A stretch of 64,000 bases of DNA from Azophilus sp965116165 (GCA_965116165.1 OZ220484.1:1860001-1924000); one strand, 5' to 3'. Counted from the first letter of the stretch, positions 1 through 8,898 are shown. Numbers and translations: made by a program. Notes: a model not told the origin generated them from the letters alone.

Positions 1-3000
1 TCGCCCGCACCGCCGTGCAGGATGTCGGCGCCCGCACCGCCGTGCAGGATGTCGGCGCCCGCACCGCCGTGCAGGATGTCGGCGAATGCCGCCGTCGCCG
101 TCCCGGTCAGGGTGTCGTCGCCGTCGGTGCCCCTCTGAATGCGGCCGGACACCCTTTCGCCATTCTCATGCCTTTCACCATCCCAGTCGTCGTCCAGGGG
201 AGTCGTCACCCTGGCCGGTGGCGATGGCGGTGGCGATGGCGGGGGTGGGGGTTCGTAGACGCCGAATATGAAATGGCTGGCGTTAAGGGAGTCCGCCCTC
301 ACGCCCTGCAACCTGATCGTGTCGCCGTTTCCGTAGCGGATGATCGCGTCGCCGCCGTCCTGACTGATGTCGAGCGCTCCGAAACCGCCGGAAATCCCAC
401 TGAGATGAATCTTGTCGCCGCCGCGCCCGTAATCGATAAGAGTGTCGAAATCGGTAATGGTGTCGTGGCCGTCTCCCGCCCGAAACACGAAGGTGTCGTC
501 GTGCATGCCCCCTGTTAGGATGTCGTCGCCCAAACCGCCATGCAGGGTGTCGTCGCCCACGTCGCCGCCATCCAGGGTGTCGTCGCCCGAACCGCCGTAC
601 AGGGTGTCGTAGCCCTTGCCGCCGTCCAGGGTGTCGTCGCCCGAACCGCCGTACAGGGTGTCGTAGCCCTTGCCGCCGTCCAGGGTGTCGTCGCCCGAAC
701 CGCCGTACATGGTGTCGCTGCCCCAACTGTCGTCATTCAGGGTGTCGTCGCCCGCGCCACCATGTAGAATGTCGTAAGAACTTGAGATGGCGGTCAGGGT
801 GTCGTCGCCCTTGCCCCCGAGCAGGACGCTGGATCCCTTCAGGGTGTCGTCGCCGTCGGTGCCCCTATGTACGGTGCGTCCGGCGACCCTGCCATCCCAG
901 TCATCGTCGTGGCGAGTCGTTGCCTTCCGGTTGGCACCGGGCGGCTTGTCTGGGGAAAGCAGAAAGTTGTGCGCGCCCAGGGAGTCCGCCGACACGACCC
1001 GCAGGGTGACCGTGTCGCCGTCGCCGTGGTGGATCACGGTATCGTCGCCGTCCTGACGGATATCGAGCCCCTCGAAGCCGGCCGAAACCCCGTCGAGACG
1101 AATCCGGTCGCCTCTATCGAAATCGCTAATGGAGTCGCTCCCGTCTCCCGTGCGGAACACGAAGGTGTCGTCGCCCTTGCCGCCGGTCAGGGTGTCGTCG
1201 CCCTTGCCGCCGTCCAGGGTGTCGTCGCCGTGGCCACCGTCCAGGGTGTCGTCGCCGTCACCGCCGTACAGGGTGTCGTCGCCGCCATGCAGGGTGTCGT
1301 TGTCGTGGCCGCCGTACAGGGTGTCGTCGCCCGAACCGCCGTGCAGGGTGTCGTCGCCTCGGGCACCCCGCAGGGTGTCGTCGCCGTCGCCGCCATACAG
1401 GGTGTCGTCGTCGTGGGCGCCGTCCAAGGTGTCGTCGCCGTCACCGCCGTACAGGGTGTCGTCGCCCCATTCGCCGTCCATGGTGTCGCCGCCCGAACCG
1501 CCGTACAGGGTGTCGTCGCCCCATCCGCCGTGCAGGGTGTCGTCGCCCGAACCACCGTGCAGGATGTCGTCGCCCGAACTGTCGTCATTCAGGGTGTCGT
1601 CGCCCTTGCCGCCGAGCAGGACACCGGACCCGGTCAGGGTGTCGTCGCCGTCGGTGCCCCTATGTATGCGTATGGTGACCCCGGGTCTGGGTAGAGTGTA
1701 CTCGGTGCCCTCGCCATCCCAGTCGTCGTCGTGGGGGGTCGTCACCCTCTGGCTCTGGCCGGTGCCGTGTGGCTTGTTCGGGGTCTGGGCCTGGCCGGTG
1801 CCGCCCGGGGGAGGCGTCGCCTTCTGGCCGGCGCCTTGCGCGGGTGGGCTTCCCTGGGTGCCGGGAAGGCCCGGGGCCGCGTCGGGGAGCAGGAAATCGT
1901 CCGCGCCCAGGGAGTCCGCCGACACGCCCCGCAGGGTGATCGTGTCGCCGTCGCCGTGGTGGATGACGGTGTCGGCGCCGTCCCGACGGATATCAAGCGC
2001 CCCAAAGCCGACCGAGACCCCGTCCAGACGAAGCCGGTCGCCCTCCCCGAAATCGGTGATGGTGTCGCCGCCGTCCCCAGACCGGAAAACGAAGGTGTCG
2101 GAACCCCTGCCGCCGGTCAGGGTGTCGCCGCCGGCGCCGCCGGTCAGGATGTCGTCGCCTCGGGCACCCCGCAGGGTGTCGTCGCCGGCGCCGCCGTCCA
2201 AGGTGTCGTTGCCCCTGCCGCCCCCCAGGGTGTCGTCGCCCCCGTGGCCGTTCAGCGTGTCGTCGCCCTTGCGGCCTTTCAGCACATCGTCGCCGCCGCC
2301 GCCGTCCAGGGTGTCGTCGCCGTTGCCGCCGCGCGGCCCGCCCCCGCCGCTGGAATCGTCGGTCGTCGCGTCGCCGACGGACGCGACCTGCGCAGCGACG
2401 CCGCCGTCGTTGTTGCCGCTCGGAACATCGCCGGGGGACGCGCCCTGTGGAGCGCCGCCGCCACCGCCGTTGCCGCTCGGAACATCGCCGGGGGGCGCGC
2501 TCCGCGGGTCGTTCCCGGGCTCGGCCGCCGGGAACTCGAAGTCGTCCGCGCCCAGCGAATCCGCCGACACACCCTGCAGGGTGATCGTGTCGCCGTCGCC
2601 ATAGCCAATGACGGCGTTGTCCCCGATCTGCTCAATGACCAGACCCGCGAACCCGCCGGGCACACCGGAAATCCGGATCGTCTCGCCCGCCTCGAAATCG
2701 GCGACATGGGCGGAGCCGTCCCCCGCCGCGAACACAAAGGTGTCCGCGCCCTCGCCGCCATACAGGGTGTCGTGGCCGCCGCCGCCGTCCAGGGTGTCGT
2801 CGCCGGTGCCGCCGTACAGGCTGTCGCCGCCCCGGCCCCCGACCAGGGTGTCGTCGCCGGCGTCCCCGTACAGGATGTCGTTGCCGTCGCCGCCCGTCAG
2901 CGTGTCGTTGCCCTTGCCGCCGTCCAGGGTGTCGTTGCCCTTGCCGCCAACCAGGGTGTCGTCGCCGGCGCCTCCGGTGCGGGAAATATCCTGTGTCGTC

Positions 3001-3593
3001 TCGTCCCCGCCGCTGGAGTCGTCGTTCGTCGCGTCGCCGCCGTCGTTCGGAGTGTCGCCGGCGGATGCGCCCTGTGGAGCGCCGTCGCCGCCGCCGTCCC
3101 GCGGGGCGTTCCCGGCCGTGGGGAACTCGAAGTCGTCCGCGCCCAGCGAATCCGCCGACACACCCTGCAGGGTGATCGTGTCGCCGTCGCCATAACGGAT
3201 GACGGCGTTGTCCCCGATCTGTTCGATGACCAGACTCGCGAACCCGCCGGGCACACCGGAAATCCGGATCGTCTCGCCCGCCTCGAAATCGGCGACATGG
3301 GCGGAGCCGTCCCCCGCCGCGAACACGAAGGTGTCCGAGCCCTCGCCGCCATACAGGGTGTCGTGGCCGCCGCCGCCGTCCAGGGTGTCGTCGCCGGTGC
3401 CGCCGTACAGGCTGTCGCCCCCCCGGCCCCCGACCAGGGTGTCGTCGCCGGCGTCCCCGTACAGGATGTCGTCGCCGTCGCCTCCCGTCAGCGTGTCGTT
3501 GCCCTTGGCGCCGTCCAGGGTGTCGTTGCCCGATCCGCCAACCAGGGTGTCGTCATCGGCGCCGCCAGTGAGGGAAATATCCTGCGTCGTCAT
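1..3593 (-). CDS. giant RTX calcium-binding repeat protein, C-terminal end outside window
   Basis: The minus-strand frame stays open from 3593 to the window edge, so at least 1197 residues are encoded and no stop is seen. The protein is almost entirely nonapeptide repeats of the GGxGxDxLxGG type, which bind calcium in secreted RTX proteins. They are arranged in at least five modules. Each module is a run of repeats, then a segment with TFVF, GDG, DF and GDxIxL motifs, then GDGDTITL and SADSLGADDF. Modules end near 3130, 2540, 1900, 970 and 270, separated by Gly/Pro/Asp-rich linkers. Repeats begin within about ten residues of the start and no signal peptide is visible; RTX proteins are normally exported by type I secretion through a C-terminal signal, which would lie outside the window. 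Two in-frame ATGs, at 3608 and 3593, each follow a GGGAGAC Shine-Dalgarno-like sequence. Function (adhesin, S-layer-like or enzyme) cannot be told from this part. Confidence 0.9.
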   Translation of the reverse strand, partial: MTTQDISLTGGADDDTLVGGSGNDTLDGAKGNDTLTGGDGDDILYGDAGDDTLVGGRGGDSLYGGTGDDTLDGGGGHDTLYGGEGSDTFVFAAGDGSAHVADFEAGETIRISGVPGGFASLVIEQIGDNAVIRYGDGDTITLQGVSADSLGADDFEFPTAGNAPRDGGGDGAPQGASAGDTPNDGGDATNDDSSGGDETTQDISRTGGAGDDTLVGGKGNDTLDGGKGNDTLTGGDGNDILYGDAGDDTLVGGRGGDSLYGGTGDDTLDGGGGHDTLYGGEGADTFVFAAGDGSAHVADFEAGETIRISGVPGGFAGLVIEQIGDNAVIGYGDGDTITLQGVSADSLGADDFEFPAAEPGNDPRSAPPGDVPSGNGGGGGAPQGASPGDVPSGNNDGGVAAQVASVGDATTDDSSGGGGPRGGNGDDTLDGGGGDDVLKGRKGDDTLNGHGGDDTLGGGRGNDTLDGGAGDDTLRGARGDDILTGGAGGDTLTGGRGSDTFVFRSGDGGDTITDFGEGDRLRLDGVSVGFGALDIRRDGADTVIHHGDGDTITLRGVSADSLGADDFLLPDAAPGLPGTQGSPPAQGAGQKATPPPGGTGQAQTPNKPHGTGQSQRVTTPHDDDWDGEGTEYTLPRPGVTIRIHRGTDGDDTLTGSGVLLGGKGDDTLNDDSSGDDILHGGSGDDTLHGGWGDDTLYGGSGGDTMDGEWGDDTLYGGDGDDTLDGAHDDDTLYGGDGDDTLRGARGDDTLHGGSGDDTLYGGHDNDTLHGGDDTLYGGDGDDTLDGGHGDDTLDGGKGDDTLTGGKGDDTFVFRTGDGSDSISDFDRGDRIRLDGVSAGFEGLDIRQDGDDTVIHHGDGDTVTLRVVSADSLGAHNFLLSPDKPPGANRKATTRHDDDWDGRVAGRTVHRGTDGDDTLKGSSVLLGGKGDDTLTAISSSYDILHGGAGDDTLNDDSWGSDTMYGGSGDDTLDGGKGYDTLYGGSGDDTLDGGKGYDTLYGGSGDDTLDGGDVGDDTLHGGLGDDILTGGMHDDTFVFRAGDGHDTITDFDTLIDYGRGGDKIHLSGISGGFGALDISQDGGDAIIRYGNGDTIRLQGVRADSLNASHFIFGVYEPPPPPSPPPSPPARVTTPLDDDWDGERHENGERVSGRIQRGTDGDDTLTGTATAAFADILHGGAGADILHGGAGADILHGGAG

Positions 3594-3688
3594 TTCTGCG
3601 TCTCCCATAATATGTCTCCCATAGTATATAGAGGTTGCGTGGAGGGAAAGCCCGTCGGTTCGACCCGGAAAACCTCAGTCACCCGTCC

Positions 3689-3720
3689 ATCCTACCCCCC
3701 CCCCCCCATTTATTTGCAAA
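3689..3720 (-). promoter_or_regulatory. candidate promoter of the RTX gene containing a 13-base G tract
   Basis: About 100 bases upstream of the RTX start codon the minus strand has 13 consecutive G (plus-strand C at 3695-3707). Immediately upstream is TTTGCA and immediately downstream TAGGAT, which resemble -35 and -10 boxes at four of six positions each. The present spacer is 20 bases (AATAAAT plus the 13 G); losing three G would give the optimal 17. Homopolymer tracts between promoter boxes are a known phase-variation mechanism for surface proteins. That this is the real promoter is inference. Confidence 0.4.
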
Positions 3721-3873
3721 TCGAGGGAAACTCCGATTGATTCGACCCGCTCATTCGACATCCCACGCCAACTCCCATGCGCGTGCTGCGGATGATATTT
3801 CGATAATCCTTCGCGGTGGTGACTATCCAGAACCCACCATGCTTGTCGCTCCGAGGACACCGACCTTGATCTC

Positions 3874-3980
3874 TTAGGGAAGGTCCGAACAATTCCATAG
3901 AGCGGCTTTGAGTTACTCGTAACCCATTGATTTTATTAAATCGGATGTCGCAACTACAGAATTAATCAGAGGTTTCTTAG
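3874..3980 (+). repeat. 107-bp MITE-like element, family A (copy 1)
   Basis: The element starts TTAGGGAAGGTCCGAACAA and ends TTAATCAGAGGTTTCTTAG, which are imperfect inverted repeats of about 22 bases. The inside contains TTACTCGTAA followed by an AT-rich core with TTGATTTTATTAAAT. The same layout recurs at 9507-9610 and 47102-47208. The right half is also fused to the IS5-type remnant at 49813-50219, so the family looks like an internally deleted, non-autonomous derivative of that insertion sequence. Confidence 0.7.
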
Positions 3981-4144
3981 GGCGTTGATGTAACCGAACG
4001 GATCCTCGCAGTCATCGGGAAACGCAAGGTGATCGTAGTTTTGGTAGGGTGGTGCCTTCATCAAGGCACTATCTTGAACTTGCGAGTGCAATGCCCGGGG
4101 GTTAAGCGGGGCCGGGTTGTGCGTCTATTGCGAGGGCAAGGCGA
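3981..4144. other. intergenic region, nothing recognised
   Basis: This stretch lies between the family A element and the 3' end of the CoA-transferase gene. No coding potential, RNA gene or terminator with a T run is visible. Short open frames between 3635 and 3898 upstream of it are not convincing. Confidence 0.5.
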
Positions 4145-5347
4145 CTATTGAACCGCACCCGCCTCCTTCAAGGCGATGATCTTATCCCAATCCAGTCCCA
4201 ATTCCAGCAAGGCCTCCTCTGTATGCTGCCCTGGCTCAGGACAGGGATTGAGTTCACCGATCGGTTTTTGGTCAAACTGCCCCGGCGATGCGGCGGCCAA
4301 GTAGCTCGAGTTGTCCCCCAGTGTAACCGGCGTGACTATACCGTTTACCAGCGCTTGCTCGTCGGCAACGACTTCGGCGGTGCTGAGCACCGGTGCCCAG
4401 ACACCCTGCATTGAATCCAAGGCAACCAACCATTCATCAAAGGTTTTGCCCAAGAAGGTTTGTTCAAGCTCCTCTATACATTCGTCGCGGTTCTTGTTTC
4501 GCACTTCCATATTCGAGAATCGGGGATCATCGATCAGATCCACGCGTTCAATATGTTGGCAGAAGTCTGCCCACCAGGCATCTGCCTGTAGCAGGCAGAG
4601 GCAGATCCAACGCCCATCCTTTGTCGGATAGGTGTTGACTATCGGATTGAGTGGATTCGCCCGGTTGACGAAGGGTGTCGGCGCGCCGTTGTGTACGCCG
4701 GCAATGGACTGGCACATAATCCAAGCACCGGTGTTGTAAAGCGAAACGTCCACAATGGCGCCTTTTCCGGTTCTTTCTCGCCTGACCAGGGCGGCCGCCA
4801 CCGCACCAGCCAGATGGGTGCCCCCGCTGATGTCGCCGACGGATCCGGGCATGAATGGCGGCTCTCCGCCAAGGGGCGTCATCCGATGCGCGATACCCCC
4901 ACGGCACCAGGCCGATGGCCAATCGTAACCGCCTTTCTCGGCGTCCGGTCCCCGCAGACCGTAACCGGTGCCACGGCCGTAGATGACATCGGGCCTGATT
5001 TTGCGGATGTCCTCTGGCTCAATTCCCAGCTTTTTGCGAGCCCGGGTTCTCAGGCTGGTCAGGAACACATCCGCCGACTCGACCATTTTGTAGAGCGTTT
5101 CCTTCCCTCCCGGCGTGTTCAGATCGAGTCCCACGCTTCGTTTGCCTCGATTGGAGACTTCCATCATGGGATTGATGGCACCCTGGGTCGCGACCGAGGT
5201 GATGAGCGCCCGTTGCGGATCTCCACCGTTCCGGTGTTCAACCTTGATGACATCCGCCCCCCAGTCCGCGAGAACGGTTCCGGCGATCGGCACGAAGGTC
5301 CATTCGGCTACTTCAACAACCTTTATTCCTTCCAATACGTCGTACAT
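4145..5347 (-). CDS. CaiB/BaiF (class III) CoA-transferase
   Basis: The 400-residue product is a family III CoA-transferase, which moves CoA between acyl-CoA and a free acid. The N-terminus (LEGIKVVEVAEWTFVPIAG) and the VLADWGADVIKVEH stretch are typical of the family. The aspartate in SVGDISGG is the likely catalytic residue, and IVDVSLYN and the NRxxxLNPI region also match. The ATG at 5347 is preferred to an in-frame codon at 5404 because the family's conserved N-terminus begins there and GGAGG lies 12 bases upstream. Substrate specificity cannot be read. The gene stands alone between repeat material and a transposase remnant. Confidence 0.88.
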   Translation of the reverse strand: MYDVLEGIKVVEVAEWTFVPIAGTVLADWGADVIKVEHRNGGDPQRALITSVATQGAINPMMEVSNRGKRSVGLDLNTPGGKETLYKMVESADVFLTSLRTRARKKLGIEPEDIRKIRPDVIYGRGTGYGLRGPDAEKGGYDWPSAWCRGGIAHRMTPLGGEPPFMPGSVGDISGGTHLAGAVAAALVRRERTGKGAIVDVSLYNTGAWIMCQSIAGVHNGAPTPFVNRANPLNPIVNTYPTKDGRWICLCLLQADAWWADFCQHIERVDLIDDPRFSNMEVRNKNRDECIEELEQTFLGKTFDEWLVALDSMQGVWAPVLSTAEVVADEQALVNGIVTPVTLGDNSSYLAAASPGQFDQKPIGELNPCPEPGQHTEEALLELGLDWDKIIALKEAGAVQ

Positions 5348-5466
5348 TAGACCATCCGACCTCCATCGTTGAACGGAAACGTGCCGCCTGACAATAGACA
5401 CCACCCGGTGCGGGCAACCGCACTATGGAATGTTCCCACATCAGAGCGCGAGGTGTCGATGGCGGA

Positions 5467-6148
5467 TCATCCGCGCAGCGAACCCATATTGCCCAATTTG
5501 CACAAGGCGTGCAACAATTGACAGGGCTCATGTTGTAAAAAAATACATATGTCCGGTTTTAGAACAAATAAACTGTCCGGTTTGCCGAGTCGGATTCCGC
5601 CCCCGTCCGGCCCGTAGCGCCGGAGCAACCGCGGCCCATGCCACACCGACAGGCTCCCGTCCATGTGCCGCCGCACCCTGGCGTAGTGCGGGCGATCCCG
5701 CCGCGGCTCGAGCCGCGGCGCCAGCCCCCCGAAGCGCACGCGGCTGTCCCGCCCCACCACCCGCTCGTGGACCTCGCACAGAATGTCGTCCAGCGCCTCC
5801 GGCCCGCCCATCGGCACGAACACCGAACCCGCCTCCCGAGCCGGACGCATGAACTCCGCGTTGAATGCCGGCCGGTAGACCTCCCGGAGGTAACGGTTCG
5901 CCTCCCCCATGTCCGCGATCCCCTCCAGCGCCAGCTCCCTGACCAGACGGTTCTGGTGCGTGCCGAACATCCGCTCCGAGCGACCCCGCGCCTCCGGCGA
6001 GTACGCCGGGATCATCTCAACCCCCAGCCGAGCCATCGCACGACCGAACTGGGTCGGGTTCCCCCTGTCCACCCTCCCCCCGGCCTCCCGCGTGTGCCAG
6101 TAGTGCGAGCCCCGGTCCGTGTACAGCGAGCAGAAATGCCCATGGAAA
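5467..6148 (-). pseudogene. ISNCY-type transposase, C-terminal half only
   Basis: The frame reads FCSLYTDRGSHYW, then PTQFGRAMARLGVEMIPAYS, PEARGRSERMFGT and NRYLREVYRPAFNAEF, matching the catalytic core and C-terminal part of ISNCY (IS1202-like) transposases, with the second catalytic Asp in TDRGS. The whole N-terminal half, including helix-turn-helix and the first catalytic Asp, is missing. The 5' side breaks at a palindrome at about 6149-6173. The 3' end runs through the IS terminal sequence into unrelated DNA, adding a spurious tail after PDSLFVLKPD. The element cannot be autonomous. Confidence 0.85.
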
Positions 6149-6225
6149 CCCCCGAATCACCATGATTCGGGGCAGTCTGCAACCGGACAGTTCACGTGTT
6201 CCAAGACCGGACAATTTATTTGTTC
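5543..6225 (-). mobile_element. ISNCY-family insertion sequence remnant with both ends
   Basis: Both ends carry outward-facing copies of CCGGACAGTT followed 24 bases later by a second CCGGACA. They lie at about 5580 to 5543 on the minus strand and 6183 to 6225 on the plus strand, with TTATTTGTTC associated on each side. These inverted subterminal repeats bracket the truncated transposase. The element is about 680 bp, shorter than expected for an intact copy, so an internal deletion removed the transposase start. Confidence 0.7.
6149..6173. repeat. perfect palindrome at the deletion junction of the ISNCY remnant
   Basis: CCCCGAATCA and TGATTCGGGG form a 10-bp perfect stem with a 3-base loop. 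It lies exactly where homology to the transposase stops, so it may mark the deletion end point or belong to another element. No T run follows, so it is not a clear terminator. Confidence 0.6.
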
Positions 6226-6412
6226 TCAACATGCGCGTGGCCCCGCATTTCATTCAAGGTAAGCCAACGAAGGATTCGTCGAGAACAGCAGTAGCGCATG
6301 GAGTGTGCCGAGATACTGTGGCTCCGAGTACATTTGCGGCGACGGAAACTGGCAACGGTGCAGTCGGCGAAATTGCGCCCCGCGAGGATCAGGCTAGGAT
6401 CCCGGGTGGAAT

Positions 6413-6907
6413 TCACGACCATTGGCGAAGCAGCGACTGGACGGTCGGAGATCCGTCTTCCCCTCTCAGCTCGGCACTCACGAATGCGGCAAGGGCTTCT
6501 TCGTGGGCGAGGAACTCCCCTGCGATCTGGGCATAGGCTGCCGAGGCCCGCCGTGTCGCTGAGCGAATCTCGGACACGGCCGTTCGCAGTTGCGGCATCA
6601 GGATTTCCATATTGGAGCGCCAAGGCTCGCCCGCCATCTTGCGCGCGTAGTCGAGATAGCTCAAATCGGATGACTCGGGCAGCGCGATGGAAGCGGCCGC
6701 GCACGCCACGCTCAACCGTTCCGCCATCGTCGCCTCGAGCCGCGCAAGCAAGGACCATTTGTTGACCTCGTCGTCGCTCTGCGCGCCGTCGGCCAGTGCG
6801 TCGAAGAACGCTTTGCCGGCGATCTCACTCTGATACCAATTTCGAAGCTGCGATTCGAACTCGCTCACGTCATCCTCCTCTTGCCCAGTTTCCGTTTCCG
6901 TCGCCAT
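6413..6907 (-). CDS. hypothetical protein, helical, possibly ferritin-like
   Basis: The 164-residue product is not recognised with confidence. It is acidic at the N-terminus and predicted by eye to be all helical, with Glu in SEIAGKAFF, Glu pairs in LEATMAERL and a late EFLAHEEALAAF motif. These spacings recall ferritin-like four-helix bundles, but that is only suggestive. The start ATG at 6907 overlaps the stop codon of the 52-codon upstream frame (TGATG), which suggests translational coupling. Both lie downstream of a decayed molybdopterin oxidoreductase on the same strand. Confidence 0.55.
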   Translation of the reverse strand: MATETETGQEEDDVSEFESQLRNWYQSEIAGKAFFDALADGAQSDDEVNKWSLLARLEATMAERLSVACAAASIALPESSDLSYLDYARKMAGEPWRSNMEILMPQLRTAVSEIRSATRRASAAYAQIAGEFLAHEEALAAFVSAELRGEDGSPTVQSLLRQWS

Positions 6908-7065
6908 CAGTAGAACTCGTCGATGTAAGCGCACTCAAGGGCGGCCTCGCCCCGGCGCGCCTGCTCCTCGTCACGTGCCTCCTTGCCGATCAGGCGGTAA
7001 ACCGAGACGATCGAGCCGGTCTTCTCCGGCCAATGGTCGGGCTCCCAGAGGTGTGAGCGAATCAT
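6907..7065 (-). CDS. small hypothetical protein (52 aa), possibly a gene fragment
   Basis: The frame encodes 52 residues starting MIRSHLWEPDHWPE and ending AYIDEFY, and overlaps the start of the next gene by TGATG. Its codon use matches its neighbours. The frame stays open upstream of the ATG toward the molybdopterin oxidoreductase remnant, so it may be the tail of a larger decayed gene. No family is recognised. Confidence 0.4.
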   Translation of the reverse strand: MIRSHLWEPDHWPEKTGSIVSVYRLIGKEARDEEQARRGEAALECAYIDEFY

Positions 7066-7112
7066 CGCCTTGCCCACCCTTACATTCCTACGTTCGGTCG
7101 ACCCTGGGCATT

Positions 7113-7423
7113 CTAGCCGTATTGCTCAGAGATCCTTTTCTGCGTATCGACGAAGAGCGCGATCGCCTCGTCCCAGGAGATTTCTTCCCATCGCCCTTCC
7201 CCCCGTGCCCCCACTTGCTTCAGTGGGGAGCGTAGTCGCTCGGGATGGTATTGATATTCAAGGCGCGAACGTCCCAACGCACAGATGCGGTTTCGTAACC
7301 GGGTACCGGGTAATCCGCGGGATCAATGGCTATGATCCTGCCGTTTTCGACGGTCGCCGATAAGCCGCATTTCGGGTTGGCATGGCAGTTGGGATCACAG
7401 ACTGTGCGCTGTTTCGAAATCAT
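7113..7423 (-). pseudogene. molybdopterin oxidoreductase, N-terminal fragment with frameshift
   Basis: The ATG at 7423 opens MISKQRTVCDPNCHANPKCG, resembling the Cys-containing N-terminal Fe-S/Mo-bis-PGD domain start of formate-dehydrogenase-like oxidoreductases, with NGRIIAIDPADYPVPG following. The homology then shifts one frame near 7300: RLEYQYHPERLRSPLKQVG and GRWEEISWDEAIALFV continue it, and it stops at a TAG at 7113-7115 after RISEQYG. Only about 100 of the usual 700 or more residues remain. This is a clear decayed remnant. Confidence 0.8.
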
Positions 7424-7435
7424 AGCGGGTTCAAT

Positions 7436-8788
7436 CTACCGCTTCGTGGGAAACCACCGCCGCCAGGTTTGTACGCCTGTAATCCCGAGCCAGCGCAAGG
7501 GCTCCGGCTCCCATAACGGCGGTAGCGCGCTCACCACCCACGGCTCGTGGATATGCGGTGTGTCGCGGCCGAGCACAAGATCGGCAAGGGTTTCGCCGGC
7601 CATGCACGAGGGTGCCACGCCCGCGGGTCCGTGCCCGCCGGCCCAGCCGAAGCGCCGCTGTTTGTCGAGAAAGACGAACGGTCTCTCATCGCGCGGCAGG
7701 CCCATGGCCCCACCCCAGGCGTGGGTCATGGGCACATCGCGCAATGCGGGGAAATACGAGATCAGCAACTGCCGCACCGATTGGGTATCTTGCGTGTCGG
7801 GCCCGAAGTTGTTGCCGATACGGCTGCCGAAGTAGTAGCTGCCGCGGGCACCGAAGGCGATCCGCCCATCGGCGGTCAGATGGCCATAGCCGTCCCCCGC
7901 CATGGCAAACGACCGGCGCGGTAACATGCCGAGCGCCTCCTGAAGCCTGGTGTCCAGCGGCGCGGTGGCGAGCATTCTTGAGTGGATGGGTACCAACTGG
8001 CGCTTGAATCCCGCGAGTTTTGTAACGTAGGCCTCTGCGGCCAGGAGGATCGTGTCGGCATGCACAACGCCCCGATCGGTGACCACGTGCCCGGGCTTGA
8101 GCTTGACGGCCGGGGAGCGTTCGAAAAGCCTCACCCCCTTTGCGCGCACGGCCGTGGCAATACCGCGTGCCAGCCGTGCGGGTTGCACCGCCGCGTTGTG
8201 GGGGGTAAAAAAACCTGCGCAAGCGCCTTCCGTCGCGATCAGCTCGCGGGTGGCCGCTTGGTCCAGCATTTCATAGTCCGGCGCGCGGAAGCCGTATTTT
8301 GCCAACACGTGGGCCGCCTTGGAGAACTGCTGCGCCTCCTCCTCGTTGGCAGCGGTCATGATTAGGCCTTCGTGGGAAAAGTGGCAATCGATGCCTTCGG
8401 TCGCACAGATATTGCCGATGCGTGCAACGGTATCGATCAGGCGCCGCTGGAAGCGCACGGCCGAGTCCCGGGTGGCCGGATCCCGCAACCACCGAAAGAT
8501 TGCGTCCCACCACGCCGAGCAGGCTCCGCCGTTGCGCCCCGACGCGCCGAAGCCGGCGATGTCCTTTTCGACGATGACGATGTCGAGAGCAGGGGCGTTC
8601 TGCTTTAGGAAGTGGGCGGTCCAGAGCCCCGTGAGCCCGGCCCCCACAATAGCGACGTCGCAATACAGCTCTTCCTCAAGCGGCGGTAGCGGTTCCAGGC
8701 TTTCCTCAATCGAATCCAGCCAATAACTCTGGCGGCGGTAAGACTTTGCGAGATCCGATTCCATTGCGTGATCGTCGGCTTCGGCCAT
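7436..8788 (-). CDS. FAD-dependent oxidoreductase, DAO/PuuB-like
   Basis: The 450-residue product is a D-amino-acid-oxidase-fold flavoenzyme. A dinucleotide-binding motif (VAIVGAGLTGLWTAHFL) lies at about residue 45. GFGASGRNGGACSAW follows, typical of gamma-glutamylputrescine oxidase-like enzymes. The C-terminal WGGAMGLPRDERPFV and GWAGGHGPAGVAPS segments close the FAD site. Such enzymes oxidise amines or N-methylated amino acids; the substrate is unknown. It stands alone between pseudogenes and repeat sequence. Confidence 0.85.
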   Translation of the reverse strand: MAEADDHAMESDLAKSYRRQSYWLDSIEESLEPLPPLEEELYCDVAIVGAGLTGLWTAHFLKQNAPALDIVIVEKDIAGFGASGRNGGACSAWWDAIFRWLRDPATRDSAVRFQRRLIDTVARIGNICATEGIDCHFSHEGLIMTAANEEEAQQFSKAAHVLAKYGFRAPDYEMLDQAATRELIATEGACAGFFTPHNAAVQPARLARGIATAVRAKGVRLFERSPAVKLKPGHVVTDRGVVHADTILLAAEAYVTKLAGFKRQLVPIHSRMLATAPLDTRLQEALGMLPRRSFAMAGDGYGHLTADGRIAFGARGSYYFGSRIGNNFGPDTQDTQSVRQLLISYFPALRDVPMTHAWGGAMGLPRDERPFVFLDKQRRFGWAGGHGPAGVAPSCMAGETLADLVLGRDTPHIHEPWVVSALPPLWEPEPLRWLGITGVQTWRRWFPTKR

Positions 8789-8834
8789 TGCTCATGGACC
8801 TCTTATTGTGGGGAGGGTCTGAACAATTGGGAAT

Positions 8835-8891
8835 GATATCGATGGGTTGATAGCAGCCGACATGTGGTGGTTTTCAGCCGCTAAATCCTCC
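8835..8891. repeat. dispersed intergenic repeat, family C (copy 1)
   Basis: GATATCGATGGGTTGA, then CATGTGGTGGTTTTCAGCCG and CTAAATCCTC, recur with few changes at 42581-42635. Just upstream is GGGAGGGTCTGAACAATT, similar to the terminal repeats of the family A elements and of the IS5 element at 50841. The copy fills the gap between the oxidoreductase and acetyltransferase genes. Confidence 0.55.
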
Positions 8892-8898
8892 AGGGCTG

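Noticed and set aside
1..3590. Possible CRISPR-like array from regularly spaced repeats
   Set aside because: The periodicity of 27 bases and its multiples is the nonapeptide codon repeat; there are no constant-length unique spacers.
867..3740. Long open frames on the plus strand opposite the RTX gene, rich in Val-Gly or Ser-Pro repeats
   Set aside because: They mirror the repeat structure of the minus-strand RTX gene. Only the minus frame gives the GGxGxDxL motif, good ribosome sites and a natural N-terminus.
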